A program made the translations under genes and the position numbers. The notes below the pieces were generated by a model. That model saw only the letters and a list, made by a program, of their open reading frames with translations. It was not told where the DNA came from and made no database searches. 64,000 nucleotides of DNA from UBA3263 sp964586765 (GTDB taxonomy: Bacteria > Bacteroidota > Bacteroidia > Bacteroidales > Muribaculaceae), in NCBI GenBank assembly GCA_964586765.1, contig CAZPHN010000003.1, positions 43,430-107,429 of the forward strand. The letters are read 5' to 3'. Positions 1 to 8,831 of this stretch are shown piece after piece (the stretch's first letter is position 1; each line of letters opens with the position of its first letter).

Positions 1-734
1 TTGGGCGAAAAAACAACGTAAACCGTATTAATGTCAATCCATTTGCGGGAATATAGTTTTAAAGCCCTCGCATATTTCGCAACTTCAGGTTCAGCCGTTC
101 CTTTCGAAAAGAAAATATATTTCTGGTCAGCCTTGACAGGATATGCTTCGCCTCCCATACCTTCGTAGGGGAGGATTGCCTGCATGGTCTGATTTTCATC
201 ATCATCTCGAAGATAAACGGTCAGATACCCGTCTATGGGTGAACAGAAATAGAGATAAAAGTTATCGCCCTCGTCATAATCCCCTTTACATTGCTGACGG
301 TCTGCATCAAGCCCGTAAAGGTAACGTATGTCAAGGTCCACGTGCTCGCGGGCAATGCGGCGACCGCGTCCTTTTACCGTAGCGATATACCAGCTTCCGC
401 CTTCCGCCGGTTTAACCGTGATTTTCGGCTCTGCCAAATCCTGAATCCACTCTCCGTTAACGTCAGTGGTAGATATGGCGAACGCCTGAGTCCCCTCCTC
501 AGACCTCTCAGCTATTTCATACATATGCGAAATCGACATTCCGAATGCCCTTCGCAGACCTTCAAGCTGAGCGGCCTCTATTGCCCGCTGTCTGGAAGAG
601 GCTACGCTTTCGTTGTCTGTGGCAAATATCTCTGCTGTTTCGGTAATATCAACAACCTCCGCCTTCTGACCGAATGTCGACTGGGCTGTAATTGATATCA
701 TTAAAAAGAGAAAAAAATTCCGCAATGTCATCAT
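1..734 (-). CDS. Exported DUF4384-like protein (partial, C-terminus outside window)
   Basis: The frame opens at ATG 734 and stays open for 244 codons to the window edge, so the end of the gene is missing. Residues 1-22 look like a signal peptide (hydrophobic FFLFLMISI core, likely cleavage near AQSTFGQ). An alanine-rich helix (AIEAAQLEGLRRA, about residues 50-62) recalls the N-terminal part of exported LPP20/FlgT-like proteins. From about residue 160, GYLTVYLRDDD followed by ILPYE resembles DUF4384, a domain of exported proteins with unknown role. It is the last visible gene of the minus-strand block starting at 8042, 26 bases after the fourth barrel paralogue, so it is probably cotranscribed with the caspase gene. 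The DUF4384 match is by eye and moderate. A second ATG at 731 is an equally possible start. Confidence 0.7.
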   Translation of the reverse strand, partial: MMTLRNFFLFLMISITAQSTFGQKAEVVDITETAEIFATDNESVASSRQRAIEAAQLEGLRRAFGMSISHMYEIAERSEEGTQAFAISTTDVNGEWIQDLAEPKITVKPAEGGSWYIATVKGRGRRIAREHVDLDIRYLYGLDADRQQCKGDYDEGDNFYLYFCSPIDGYLTVYLRDDDENQTMQAILPYEGMGGEAYPVKADQKYIFFSKGTAEPEVAKYARALKLYSRKWIDINTVYVVFSP

Positions 735-760
735 TATATTGTTTTCTTTCGTTTTTTTGC

Positions 761-1561
761 TTAAAATACATAACCGAAACCTATCTGAGCACCATGAACA
801 AAGTTGGCACCAACGTATATCCCGTGGTGGCTTTCATAAGAAGGCGTGACTATGAGGTTATATCCTATTGTAAGGTTGAAATGATATCCGATTTTATAGA
901 TAAAGCCGAAATCGGCGGCAATACCGGGTCTATATTCCCAGTGTAAATAATTTTTCCATGTCAATAAATCCGGATCTAAGGTCAAGTATGTGTAATATCT
1001 TTCAGCCATACCATATCCGGCTCCGGCATATATAAATAATTGACGCTGATATATACTTTTAACAACACCGGCAGTTACACTGAAATTTCCGTTCCAGTCG
1101 CAGTTACCTTTACCATAAAATCCCCATTTTCCTAACATACCTGCCATAATGCCGAAGGAAGGCGCATTGACATCACTGGGTGACCAGTTGTAACGCCATC
1201 TCCCTTCGCCTTGCATATTTCGCGAATATCCTAACGTTAAGGTCAGGAATGCAGGATTTTCGCGCTCCTTTTGTAGGCTAAAAATGAGGTCGGAATCAGG
1301 TTTGATTCTGATGGTTTTTGTTTCCATGCCGTCGTAAGTGGCAATGAGCTTTTTGAGATTGGATTGGACATTCATGCTGAATGACCCGTCGGAGTCCGTG
1401 ATTGCTGATTCATCGCCTCCGCGAGCCGTCACCTCAGCTCCCGGAATAGGACATCCGTTCTTATCAACTACATAACCTTTTACCGTTATATAATCGCTTT
1501 GAGCCATCATTGAACTGACGCTCAATGTAAGTGCTGCTATTATTGAAACGATTCTTTTCAT
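761..1561 (-). CDS. Outer-membrane barrel with CarboxypepD_reg-like domain, paralogue 4 of 4
   Basis: A 266-residue exported protein. Residues 1-20 are a signal peptide ending SSMMAQ. Residues about 25-90 form a carboxypeptidase-regulatory-like beta-sandwich (VKGYVVDKNGCPIPGAEV, then DSDGSF and LIATYDGM). The rest is a predicted 8-12 strand barrel with the motif shared by all four paralogues (AGMLGKWGFYGKGNCDWNGN, KSIYQRQLF, YGMAERYY), and it ends in GYVF, a terminal aromatic typical of outer-membrane barrels. Its start lies 3 bases after the stop of the preceding copy, which implies cotranscription. The plug-like domain resembles the N-terminus of SusC-type receptors, but the protein is far too short to be one. 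Function is unknown. Confidence 0.9.
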   Translation of the reverse strand: MKRIVSIIAALTLSVSSMMAQSDYITVKGYVVDKNGCPIPGAEVTARGGDESAITDSDGSFSMNVQSNLKKLIATYDGMETKTIRIKPDSDLIFSLQKERENPAFLTLTLGYSRNMQGEGRWRYNWSPSDVNAPSFGIMAGMLGKWGFYGKGNCDWNGNFSVTAGVVKSIYQRQLFIYAGAGYGMAERYYTYLTLDPDLLTWKNYLHWEYRPGIAADFGFIYKIGYHFNLTIGYNLIVTPSYESHHGIYVGANFVHGAQIGFGYVF

Positions 1562-1564
1562 AGA

Positions 1565-2314
1565 TTAAAATACATAACCGAAACCGAGCTCTAAGCCGTG
1601 CACATAGTTTGAACCGACGTTTATATCGAACCTTCCTGTGTAAGGAAATGTATAAACAATATTATAGCCGAGTGTCAGGTTAAAATGAGTTCCGGTCTTA
1701 ACGATAAAACCGATGTCTCCTGCAATGCCGGAACGTTTGTCATTACAATAGTAATAATTACCAACATTATTATACCCTCTATTTGCCATACCATATCCTG
1801 CGCCGACATATAGATAAATTGTACGGTAATATATACTTTTTATCATACCTGCTGTGATACTAAATCCATCAGTATTATAGTCATAACCGCCTTTGCCATA
1901 GAACCCCCATTTACCTAACATTCCTGCCATCAATCCAAAGGATACGGTATGCTTATAATGTGTATTCATATTATGAGAGTAGCCTAAAACAGCGTTTAAA
2001 AATGCTGAATGGTTTGGCTCTTTTTTGAGAGTGAACACAAGATATGGAGTGGACTTGAGTCTGAGGGTTTTGGGTGCCAAGCCGTCGTAGGAGGCGGTTA
2101 GTTTTTTCAGCAGGGTATGTACGCTGATGCTAAATGACCCATCGGAGTCCGTTAATACAGACTCAATGCCACCGGGCGTTGAAACCTCAGCCCCGGGAAT
2201 CGGGGTACCGTCATTATCAATTACAAAACCCTTGACAATTTTATAGTTGTTTTGAGCGGAGACTGAGCTAATGCTCAAAAATACAACTGCAAGAATATAA
2301 ATGATTTTTTTCAT
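1565..2314 (-). CDS. Outer-membrane barrel with CarboxypepD_reg-like domain, paralogue 3 of 4
   Basis: A 249-residue exported protein with the same architecture as its neighbours: a signal peptide (to about residue 20, SVSAQ), a CarboxypepD_reg-like domain (VKGFVIDNDGTPIPGAEV; DSDGSFSISVHTLLKKL), then a barrel ending GFGYVF. It is the shortest and most diverged copy. The core motif CDWNGNFSITAG of the others reads YDYNTDGFSITAG here, and the loop after YGMA is shorter. Variation among the four concentrates in segments expected to be surface loops, while strands and periplasmic turns are conserved. That is what one expects for barrels exposed to selection at the cell surface, which is an inference. 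It starts 13 bases after the previous copy. Confidence 0.9.
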   Translation of the reverse strand: MKKIIYILAVVFLSISSVSAQNNYKIVKGFVIDNDGTPIPGAEVSTPGGIESVLTDSDGSFSISVHTLLKKLTASYDGLAPKTLRLKSTPYLVFTLKKEPNHSAFLNAVLGYSHNMNTHYKHTVSFGLMAGMLGKWGFYGKGGYDYNTDGFSITAGMIKSIYYRTIYLYVGAGYGMANRGYNNVGNYYYCNDKRSGIAGDIGFIVKTGTHFNLTLGYNIVYTFPYTGRFDINVGSNYVHGLELGFGYVF

Positions 2315-2327
2315 CTTTAATCAAAGT

Positions 2328-3167
2328 TTAGAATACATAACCGATACCGCCTTGAACATAATGAACGTAGTTAGCTCCTACGTGTATATCTTTGGAGTTT
2401 GTATACCAATTATATTCAGTAAAAGGTAAAGTCGAGATGAGGCTATAGCCAACTGTAATATTAAAATGACGTCCGGTCTTGAAGATAAAACCGAAATCAC
2501 CTGCTATACCCGGACGTGTGTTCCAGTCATAATTATGCCTCCAACCGCCGGAATATGTACCTGTCGAGTAGTTATAGTTATAATATTCATCATAATATTC
2601 ATAGTTGAAATATCTTTCAGCCATACCATATCCCAAGCCGGCATACATAAATATTGCATGTTTATATATACTTTTTATCGCACCTACAGTGATGCTGAAA
2701 TTACCATTCCAGTCACAGTTGCCTTTTCCATAAAATCCCCATTTCCCTAACATTCCTGCCATTAAACTCCAAGAAGGCCCGAAATACTCGTATGTCTCAT
2801 AACTATCACCATCCCCATTCATATTATAGGACAGACCGAATGATGCACTGATAAATGCGGGATTTTTGCGCTCTTTTTTGAGAGTGAATACAAGGTCTTT
2901 TTCGGGTTGGATTTTGAGGGTTTTTGTGGTCATGCCGTCGTAAGAGGCGGAAAGCTTTTTGAGCAGGGGATGTACGCTCATGTTGAATGAACCGTCGGAG
3001 TCAGTGATTACCGACTCGCCTCCACCGGGAGTTGTCACCTCAGCCCCGGGAATCGGATTGCCATTCTTATCCACCACATAACCCTTGACGGTCTTGTAGT
3101 TGGTTTGAGCTATCATCGTACCTACACTCAAAACAAATGCTATTGATATTGTAATAAACTTTTTCAT
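2328..3167 (-). CDS. Outer-membrane barrel with CarboxypepD_reg-like domain, paralogue 2 of 4
   Basis: A 279-residue exported protein and the longest of the four copies. It has a signal peptide of about 20 residues (GTMIAQ), then a CarboxypepD_reg-like domain almost identical to that of paralogue 1 (GYVVDKNGNPIPGAEVTTPG; SVHPLLKKL), then the barrel (MAGMLGKWGFYGKG; IKSIYKHAIF; YGMAERYF) ending GGIGYVF. The extra length is a tyrosine/asparagine-rich loop (YYDEYYNYNYSTG, about residues 196-208) absent from the other copies. The near-identical N-terminal half beside a divergent loop points to duplication followed by loop diversification or gene conversion. The gap from the preceding gene is 13 bases. 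Confidence 0.9.
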   Translation of the reverse strand: MKKFITISIAFVLSVGTMIAQTNYKTVKGYVVDKNGNPIPGAEVTTPGGGESVITDSDGSFNMSVHPLLKKLSASYDGMTTKTLKIQPEKDLVFTLKKERKNPAFISASFGLSYNMNGDGDSYETYEYFGPSWSLMAGMLGKWGFYGKGNCDWNGNFSITVGAIKSIYKHAIFMYAGLGYGMAERYFNYEYYDEYYNYNYSTGTYSGGWRHNYDWNTRPGIAGDFGFIFKTGRHFNITVGYSLISTLPFTEYNWYTNSKDIHVGANYVHYVQGGIGYVF

Positions 3168-3180
3168 TGCGAATTAAGGG

Positions 3181-3960
3181 TTAAAATACGTAACCGAGAC
3201 CGAGTTGTAATCCTAGAACATAGTTTGCTCCAACGTATACACTAGCGTAGTTATGAAAGGGGAGCGTATAGAGAAAGTTAGAACCTATTGTCAGGTTGAA
3301 ATGACGCCCTGTTTTAAATATAAAACCGAAATCCGCAGCAATACCGGGTCGATAGTCGGAATCATAGTCCCAATATTCATAGGTAGAATTGGGATATGAA
3401 TAAATGAAATCATATTCGTTCCATGCCATACCATATCCTGCTCCTACATATACAAAAGCATTTCGTTTATATATACTTTTTATACCGCCTGCAGTGATAC
3501 TGAAATTACCATTCCAATCGCAGTTGCCTTTTCCGTAAAATCCCCATCTGCTTAACATCCCAGACATAATTCCCCATGAGGGTCCATTTTCATCATACCC
3601 ACTATCACTTGATTGATTATAAGAGAACCCTAAAACAACATTAAGGAATGCAGGATTTTTGCGCTCTTTTTTGAGAGTGAATACAAGGTCTTTATCAGGT
3701 CGGATTTTAAGAGTCTTTGTTGCCATACCGTCGTAAGAGGCGGTGAGTTTTTTCAGCAGGGGGTGTACGCTCAGGTTGAATGAACCGTCAGAGTCAGTGA
3801 TTACCGACTCGCCCCCGCCGGGAGTTGTAACCTCAGCTCCGGGAATCGGATTACCGTTCTTATCCACCACATAACCCGTGATAGTCCTATAGTTTTTTTG
3901 AGCAGCAACAGAGCCAACGCTCAAAATCATTATCGTAAAAAATGTAAGAATCTTTTTCAT
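3181..3960 (-). CDS. Outer-membrane barrel with CarboxypepD_reg-like domain, paralogue 1 of 4
   Basis: A 259-residue exported protein: signal peptide (residues 1-20, SVGSVAAQ), CarboxypepD_reg-like sandwich (about residues 25-90), linker DLVFTLKKERKNPAF common to all copies, then a barrel (MSGMLSRWGFYGKGNCDWNG; IKSIYKRNAF; YGMAWNEYDF) ending LGLGYVF. It lies 12 bases downstream of the caspase gene and is the first of four tandem copies, so the caspase and the barrels are very probably on one transcript. Nothing in the sequence suggests an enzyme. A structural, adhesive or transport role in the outer membrane is possible, but no function can be assigned. Confidence 0.9.
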   Translation of the reverse strand: MKKILTFFTIMILSVGSVAAQKNYRTITGYVVDKNGNPIPGAEVTTPGGGESVITDSDGSFNLSVHPLLKKLTASYDGMATKTLKIRPDKDLVFTLKKERKNPAFLNVVLGFSYNQSSDSGYDENGPSWGIMSGMLSRWGFYGKGNCDWNGNFSITAGGIKSIYKRNAFVYVGAGYGMAWNEYDFIYSYPNSTYEYWDYDSDYRPGIAADFGFIFKTGRHFNLTIGSNFLYTLPFHNYASVYVGANYVLGLQLGLGYVF

Positions 3961-3972
3961 TGTGATGTAATA

Positions 3973-5967
3973 TTATAAATCGGTAAGTTTGCGGGTCTGC
4001 CATGACGTACCGAGAGCTGCCGATGCGGAAACCGTAGGAGTCTGGTCGCCATGGAGTTTGCTCTTTACGTCGATAGACACATTTTTTCTGACAGTTTCTC
4101 CAAGGTCTGACAGCTGAATTGCACCCTGCGTGTCCTTCAGGGCTTTCAGCAGATGGTATGTAAAGAATCCATGACCTTTTTCCTTATATGGATTTGCCAC
4201 TTGCTGACCGTTGCCTGCGCTGAAAACCACAGTGTTGCCCTTCGCCTCCTGTTCGGCGGCATCGTAAGCCACATAACGGGCACTGTAAAGGGCATTACCG
4301 TTTCTGCCGTTGCCGGAGAAGCATGCATCAAGGAAAACGGTCACGCTTTTGGCGTTCATATCATCAAAATCATCATAAATCTTATTCAGACTTATCATTT
4401 CGTCATTGTTTCTTGCCGGCATATCGGTCGGGACAAGGTAGCTGGACTTATTGTCAAGCAGGTCAGGCATTCCATGACCGGCGTAATAGAAAATTACATT
4501 GAAATTGTGGTCAATGTTGACCAAATCCTTTATCCGTTTCAGTTCATACTCCATACGGCTTTTTGACGCATCATATACGCAGAAAATATGGTCCGGATCA
4601 GCTCCGAGTACTTTTTCGCTATAGTTGCGGAATGCCTCGCCGTCGCGTCGGGCAAATTCAACCGGTGCTATTCCATGGTCATAATTCTCATTTGCAATGA
4701 TGAGTACCAACAGACGGTCATTCTTAATTCCCGTTTCGGGAATATCAATATCTACGTCAGAGATAATATTTTCCTTTTCGCCGGCGGCAATCTGGGCTGT
4801 TGCCGCTGCGTTTTGTTCAATGATTAATGACGGTGCATAGTTCTGAACCAACGTCGGAAGGGCATTGAGTTCGACGGTTGAAACATTCATTGACTGCAAT
4901 GCGCGGTTGGCTTCCTGAAGGCGGGTGCCGTCATTATTTACACTATGGCAGAAGGCAAGGGCTCGAGCCACGTTTGCGGCAGTGGGAATATTAATCAGTA
5001 CCGTCTGCAGATGAGGCGCAGCTTCGCTGTAAAGTTGGCGTGCCTTGGCTTGCTCACCATCATCACCACTCTGGCGTGAGCGGATGTAATTTATGGTCGC
5101 GGCATTATAAAGGTCGAAGCCAAGATGCGTCAGATAGTCAATTGTCGGACCCTTAATCGTTACAATTTTGTCAAATGATTTTGCGGCATCCTCGTAACGC
5201 TTCATGCGTTCATATAGCTTGCCCTGATACTCCAGCAGACCGCAATGTTCCGGTTTAAGCTGCAGAGCAAGAGTAAGCATCTGTTCCATTTCGGGGTCAT
5301 TGCCGTTATAACCGGCAGATTCTATACCAATTAAAAGCAGATTTAGATTGTTAGGGAAAATTTTTGAACCCTGATTGGCGATTGATGCAGCCATGGCATA
5401 TTTTTGCTGCTCGAAATAGCATCGTGCCAATCCTTCAAAGGCATTTTCGCGCGCGGTTTCTTCATTGCTTTCCAGATAAGCTTGAAAATATGAAATAGAC
5501 TGGTCATACTTGCGTCGGTTATATAGATTTGTAGCCGCAAGATTGGCGAGTGTGCCGTAGGTGTGGGAATTTTTCAGACCTTCGTTGCTCATACACGGAA
5601 GAATAGAAACATCAACGTAGGCACAGGCAAATTTCAGCACCTCTTCCTGATTTGACTTGGAGGCATAAAAGTATGCTCCGTCGCCAAGTTTCGGAAATAG
5701 TTCCATTAACGCTTGTTTACATTCTCCAAATTCCGGGTCGGTGGCGCGAAATTCATCGATTGCCGCAATGTATTCTTTTGCAGCATTATAAGCTGCCTGA
5801 TAGGTTGACTCGCCCATGCCGGCTGACGCCTGTTGGCGATAGATGTCGTGTAAAGCCTTTGCTGAGTTAAGACGGCTGCCGACCTCCGTATTTTGCGCGA
5901 ATGACGCGAAAAAGACACCAAGTGCTAAAATCAGGGTATTTAGACGGTGGGAATTGAAAATTTTCAT
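3973..5967 (-). CDS. Exported TPR-caspase (peptidase C14 family)
   Basis: A 664-residue protein with a signal peptide (residues 1-24, ILALGVFFASFAQ), so the caspase is predicted to act outside the cytoplasm. Residues about 30-370 are helical TPR-type repeats (for example SISYFQAYLESNEETARENA, LEYQGKLYERMKRYEDAAKS). Residues about 415-655 are a caspase/p20-like domain starting DRLLVLIIANENYD. The expected dyad is present: His498 in YYAGHGMPD and Cys549 in FLDACFSG. The C14 family cleaves after basic or acidic residues; the specificity here is unknown. The gene starts 11 bases after the propeller/OmpA-like gene and is followed after 12 bases by four barrel paralogues. Bacterial exported caspases of this type are known from databases but poorly characterised. 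Confidence 0.93.
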   Translation of the reverse strand: MKIFNSHRLNTLILALGVFFASFAQNTEVGSRLNSAKALHDIYRQQASAGMGESTYQAAYNAAKEYIAAIDEFRATDPEFGECKQALMELFPKLGDGAYFYASKSNQEEVLKFACAYVDVSILPCMSNEGLKNSHTYGTLANLAATNLYNRRKYDQSISYFQAYLESNEETARENAFEGLARCYFEQQKYAMAASIANQGSKIFPNNLNLLLIGIESAGYNGNDPEMEQMLTLALQLKPEHCGLLEYQGKLYERMKRYEDAAKSFDKIVTIKGPTIDYLTHLGFDLYNAATINYIRSRQSGDDGEQAKARQLYSEAAPHLQTVLINIPTAANVARALAFCHSVNNDGTRLQEANRALQSMNVSTVELNALPTLVQNYAPSLIIEQNAAATAQIAAGEKENIISDVDIDIPETGIKNDRLLVLIIANENYDHGIAPVEFARRDGEAFRNYSEKVLGADPDHIFCVYDASKSRMEYELKRIKDLVNIDHNFNVIFYYAGHGMPDLLDNKSSYLVPTDMPARNNDEMISLNKIYDDFDDMNAKSVTVFLDACFSGNGRNGNALYSARYVAYDAAEQEAKGNTVVFSAGNGQQVANPYKEKGHGFFTYHLLKALKDTQGAIQLSDLGETVRKNVSIDVKSKLHGDQTPTVSASAALGTSWQTRKLTDL

Positions 5968-5978
5968 AATATCTATTT

Positions 5979-8042
5979 TTAAAGAGCGTCAATAAATTCA
6001 AACGAAACAGCAATGCGGCGGAACTCAGCTCCCTTTTCCTGCGCTATTTCAATATTGTATTCGTAAGTTTTGTCCATTGTGTTTAGTTGGGGCAAGAGTT
6101 CCGTAAGGCGTTTTTCAACCCCCTTGGCTCGCATGAAACCTAACTGTTCGTTGTTTGTAATTCCTTTTGAGGAGTCAATAGAGAGGGTGGTCAGTAATCC
6201 ATTGACTTTACAGGGTTCATCAATGAAATTGCCAAGTGAGCCGTCGTAGGCTAATCTGCCGTTAATCGGCATGGCATCCGCACTTCCCGTTATCTTGATT
6301 ATCAGCTTTTTGCCGCCAACAATATATTCGCCAATAGCGTTATCGAAAGCATCTTTAATGATTTCAAGCATTGAGGCGGCGGCCGGTGATTCCGCTACCT
6401 TAAATCTTCCCGGCGAGAAATCTTCTGTTGCGGAACCTTCAGGGTCAACTTCATAAGCAAAGTCGATGATTCTGTTCTGGATTTTCTTTCCGTTGGCATC
6501 ATACGTCTGTTCGGTGCGCGTGTCAACCAGCAATTTGGTATAGTCAGACAGCCGCTGAGCCTCCTTGGCTTGATTTAGAATTCTATCCTTAATGTCAATC
6601 AGCATTACATCCTCGCGCTGAGCCTTGAGAATAAGGTCGAGCGAGACAAAGCTATCGTCAAGGTTGAGAAAGTCAAAAGATTGACCTGCGGAAATGTCGT
6701 AAGCATAGGTCTTGCCGTTTGTCGGGTTATATACGTCAAGATAAATGAGTTGGAATGTGTTTTCCGGAGTTACGGTGTAGACGGGGTTTCCAACTTCAAG
6801 ATTATTGCCATCGCCAAATCCCGCCATGTCTTCCATCGGAACCTGAATGAATATTTCGCACCGGTCAAGCGATATGGTCAAGATACCGGTTTCGGGATTG
6901 TAGCGTCCGAGTTTTACCTCACCTAAGTCGCCAAGTCCGGCGGTCAATGCCAATTCTGTGGCTGCTTGATTTAAGAATACTAATCGTTGAGCCTTCATGG
7001 TTTCTTCGTTGACACGCTCGCGGTATTCAAACTCGGTTTCGCCCGGGCGCATTTTCGACCATTCAGCCATAAGTTCATCAGCCCTTTTGTTAACAAGCAC
7101 GAGGTTGTTTTGTGAAAATCCGACTATATGGCGATAGAGAATATTGTTTCCCGCTACGTTAGACAAAAAGAGAGTTTGCTGTCCGTCGCGAAGAAAGCGC
7201 GGATTTGATGCCCCTTGTTCTGATATTGATGGGCGGTCTGTCGTGTCGAATAAATTGACAAACTGAATACGGTTGCCATCGGCTGCAAAACCTGCATAGT
7301 TTTCATCGGGATGAAAAAACAAACCCTCGGTGTGTGAACCGAGATTTGTTATTACCGTAGCGGGCTGAAAATCTGACGTATTGTAGATGGTAAGATTGCC
7401 GTTTGGTGTTAACAGACCTATCTTGTTTGATGATTCAGTGAAGGCTACAGAGTTATTCCCTGCACCGGGAAATGAATGTCTCAGTACTCCACTTTCAAGA
7501 TTGTAAATATCAACGCGGTCCGGATATACGATTGCTATGTAATAGCCGTTGACACTGACAATGAGGTCTGACGGTGTACCCGAGCCGATTGAAAACTGTT
7601 GCTGCAACTCGAGCGTTTTTGAGTCAAGTTTTCTGATGTAGCCTTCATCCGCAACTAAAAGTTGGCGGCTATCGGGTGTATAGCATATTGCCGTAGGTGT
7701 GATGACTGATTTGGCGGTTTGGGGCTTGTTTTGATTATTTATTCGGTCTATAGTCAGTTTCGTTTTGCCATCCTTACCCGAAATCATTGCATATGAATAA
7801 CCCGCAGGATTTACCTTGAGTGCTATGATTGGTCCTCCCGCACCGCTCATTTTGTATCCTTTTAGATTGTAAGCACTCTTTTTATTAGAATAATAGGTAG
7901 AGAAAAGGTAATTATCCGTTAGTTCGGGATGTACTTCCTGCTTATACTTCATCATCTTGTCAACGCTAATCTGAGCGTTGACGCTAATGATATTTAGGGC
8001 AAACAGTATGGTAAATAGGGGAGTTTTCAAATGTGATGACAT
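5979..8042 (-). CDS. Exported beta-propeller protein with OmpA-like C-terminal domain
   Basis: A 687-residue exported protein (signal peptide to about residue 23, LNIISVNAQ). Residues about 65-330 read as WD40/YVTN-type propeller blades (TPTAICYTPDSRQLLVADEG, PSDLIVSVNGYYIAIVYPDR, SVAFTESSNKIGLLTPNG). A middle region of unknown type follows. The C-terminal part, about 560-687, resembles an OmpA/MotB peptidoglycan-associated fold (IIKITGSADAMPINGRLAYD, NEQLGFMRAKGVEKRL, GAEFRRIAVSFEF), although the consensus is loose. It is the first gene of the caspase block. A propeller plus a possible wall anchor could scaffold or sense for the exported caspase encoded 11 bases downstream; that role is inference. 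Confidence 0.85.
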   Translation of the reverse strand: MSSHLKTPLFTILFALNIISVNAQISVDKMMKYKQEVHPELTDNYLFSTYYSNKKSAYNLKGYKMSGAGGPIIALKVNPAGYSYAMISGKDGKTKLTIDRINNQNKPQTAKSVITPTAICYTPDSRQLLVADEGYIRKLDSKTLELQQQFSIGSGTPSDLIVSVNGYYIAIVYPDRVDIYNLESGVLRHSFPGAGNNSVAFTESSNKIGLLTPNGNLTIYNTSDFQPATVITNLGSHTEGLFFHPDENYAGFAADGNRIQFVNLFDTTDRPSISEQGASNPRFLRDGQQTLFLSNVAGNNILYRHIVGFSQNNLVLVNKRADELMAEWSKMRPGETEFEYRERVNEETMKAQRLVFLNQAATELALTAGLGDLGEVKLGRYNPETGILTISLDRCEIFIQVPMEDMAGFGDGNNLEVGNPVYTVTPENTFQLIYLDVYNPTNGKTYAYDISAGQSFDFLNLDDSFVSLDLILKAQREDVMLIDIKDRILNQAKEAQRLSDYTKLLVDTRTEQTYDANGKKIQNRIIDFAYEVDPEGSATEDFSPGRFKVAESPAAASMLEIIKDAFDNAIGEYIVGGKKLIIKITGSADAMPINGRLAYDGSLGNFIDEPCKVNGLLTTLSIDSSKGITNNEQLGFMRAKGVEKRLTELLPQLNTMDKTYEYNIEIAQEKGAEFRRIAVSFEFIDAL

Positions 8043-8061
8043 AATTTTGGCTTATAAGGTG

Positions 8062-8095
8062 CAAAATTAAACAAAATTTCACATTTTACCCCCCC
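8062..8095 (-). promoter_or_regulatory. Promoter of the caspase block with a G7 tract at -33
   Basis: On the minus strand a -7 box TAATTTTG (8069-8062) fits the Bacteroidetes TAnnTTTG consensus. Nineteen bases upstream, where TTG is expected, lies a run of seven G (8095-8089). The 5' leader to the ATG at 8042 is about 13 bases. The G run may weaken the promoter or allow slippage that alters it. This rests on the sequence pattern alone. Confidence 0.55.
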
Positions 8096-8110
8096 GATTC
8101 GTTAAACTGT

Positions 8111-8153
8111 GTTAAAACAAAACTCGACTGCTGCAAAAATACAGCAATCGAGT
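8111..8153 (-). terminator. Rho-independent terminator after upp
   Basis: On the minus strand a 12-base-pair stem (8153-8142 with 8133-8122, one G-T pair) with an 8-base loop is followed by TTTTGTTTT. It ends the upp transcript just before the promoter of the caspase block. Confidence 0.85.
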
Positions 8154-8175
8154 CAATGAGTTATGAAAAAATGCT

Positions 8176-8829
8176 TTAGAGTTTGGGACCGAAGGCAAGG
8201 TCGCCGGCGTCGCCGAGTCCGGGTACTATGTAGGAGTGGCTGTTGATTTCGGGGTCGACGGCTCCAATCCAGACTGTGGTCTTATCCTCGGGGAAGGTTG
8301 CCTTGACGTAGTCAACGGCTTGCTGAGAGGCTATCACGGAGGCTACGTGAATTTTGGCAGGGGTACCTTTGGTCAGCAACGCGCGGTAGCTCAGTTCCAT
8401 TGATGCGCCGGTAGCGAGCATCGGGTCAACGAGTATCAAGGTCTTGCCGGTGAGGTCTGGCGACGCGATGTATTCAATAAAGACATCGAAGTTTTCCTTT
8501 TCTTTGTATTTGCGGTATGCGCTGACAAAGGCGTTTTCCGCATGGTCAAAGAAGTTAAGGAAACCCTGATGGAAGGGGAGTCCGGCGCGGAAAATCGTTG
8601 CCAGAACCACATCCGAGCCAATTACGCGACAGTCGCAGGGCGACAGCGGGGTCTGGATGGTTTCTGTCTTATAGTCAAGTTTACGCGAGATTTCGTATGC
8701 CATGATTTCGCCTATGCGTTCAAGGTTGCGGCGAAAGCGGAGCATGTCGGTCTGTACGTCAACGTTGCGCAGTTCCATCATATATTGACTTACAAGTGAG
8801 TCTTGTTTCGCAAAATCAATGATTTCCAT
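8176..8829 (-). CDS. upp: Uracil phosphoribosyltransferase
   Basis: A 217-residue cytoplasmic enzyme that makes UMP from uracil and PRPP in pyrimidine salvage. The PRPP-binding loop is clear (VDPMLATGAS, about residues 133-142), and the uracil-binding C-terminal part SYIVPGLGDAGDLAFG is typical of the family, as is the length. It lies 73 bases downstream of the barrel gene ending at 8903, in the same direction. The gap holds short tandem repeats (TTTGTAT and TTTATGG units) and no obvious terminator, so read-through from upstream is possible. A terminator follows it. Confidence 0.96.
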   Translation of the reverse strand: MEIIDFAKQDSLVSQYMMELRNVDVQTDMLRFRRNLERIGEIMAYEISRKLDYKTETIQTPLSPCDCRVIGSDVVLATIFRAGLPFHQGFLNFFDHAENAFVSAYRKYKEKENFDVFIEYIASPDLTGKTLILVDPMLATGASMELSYRALLTKGTPAKIHVASVIASQQAVDYVKATFPEDKTTVWIGAVDPEINSHSYIVPGLGDAGDLAFGPKL

Positions 8830-8831
8830 GG

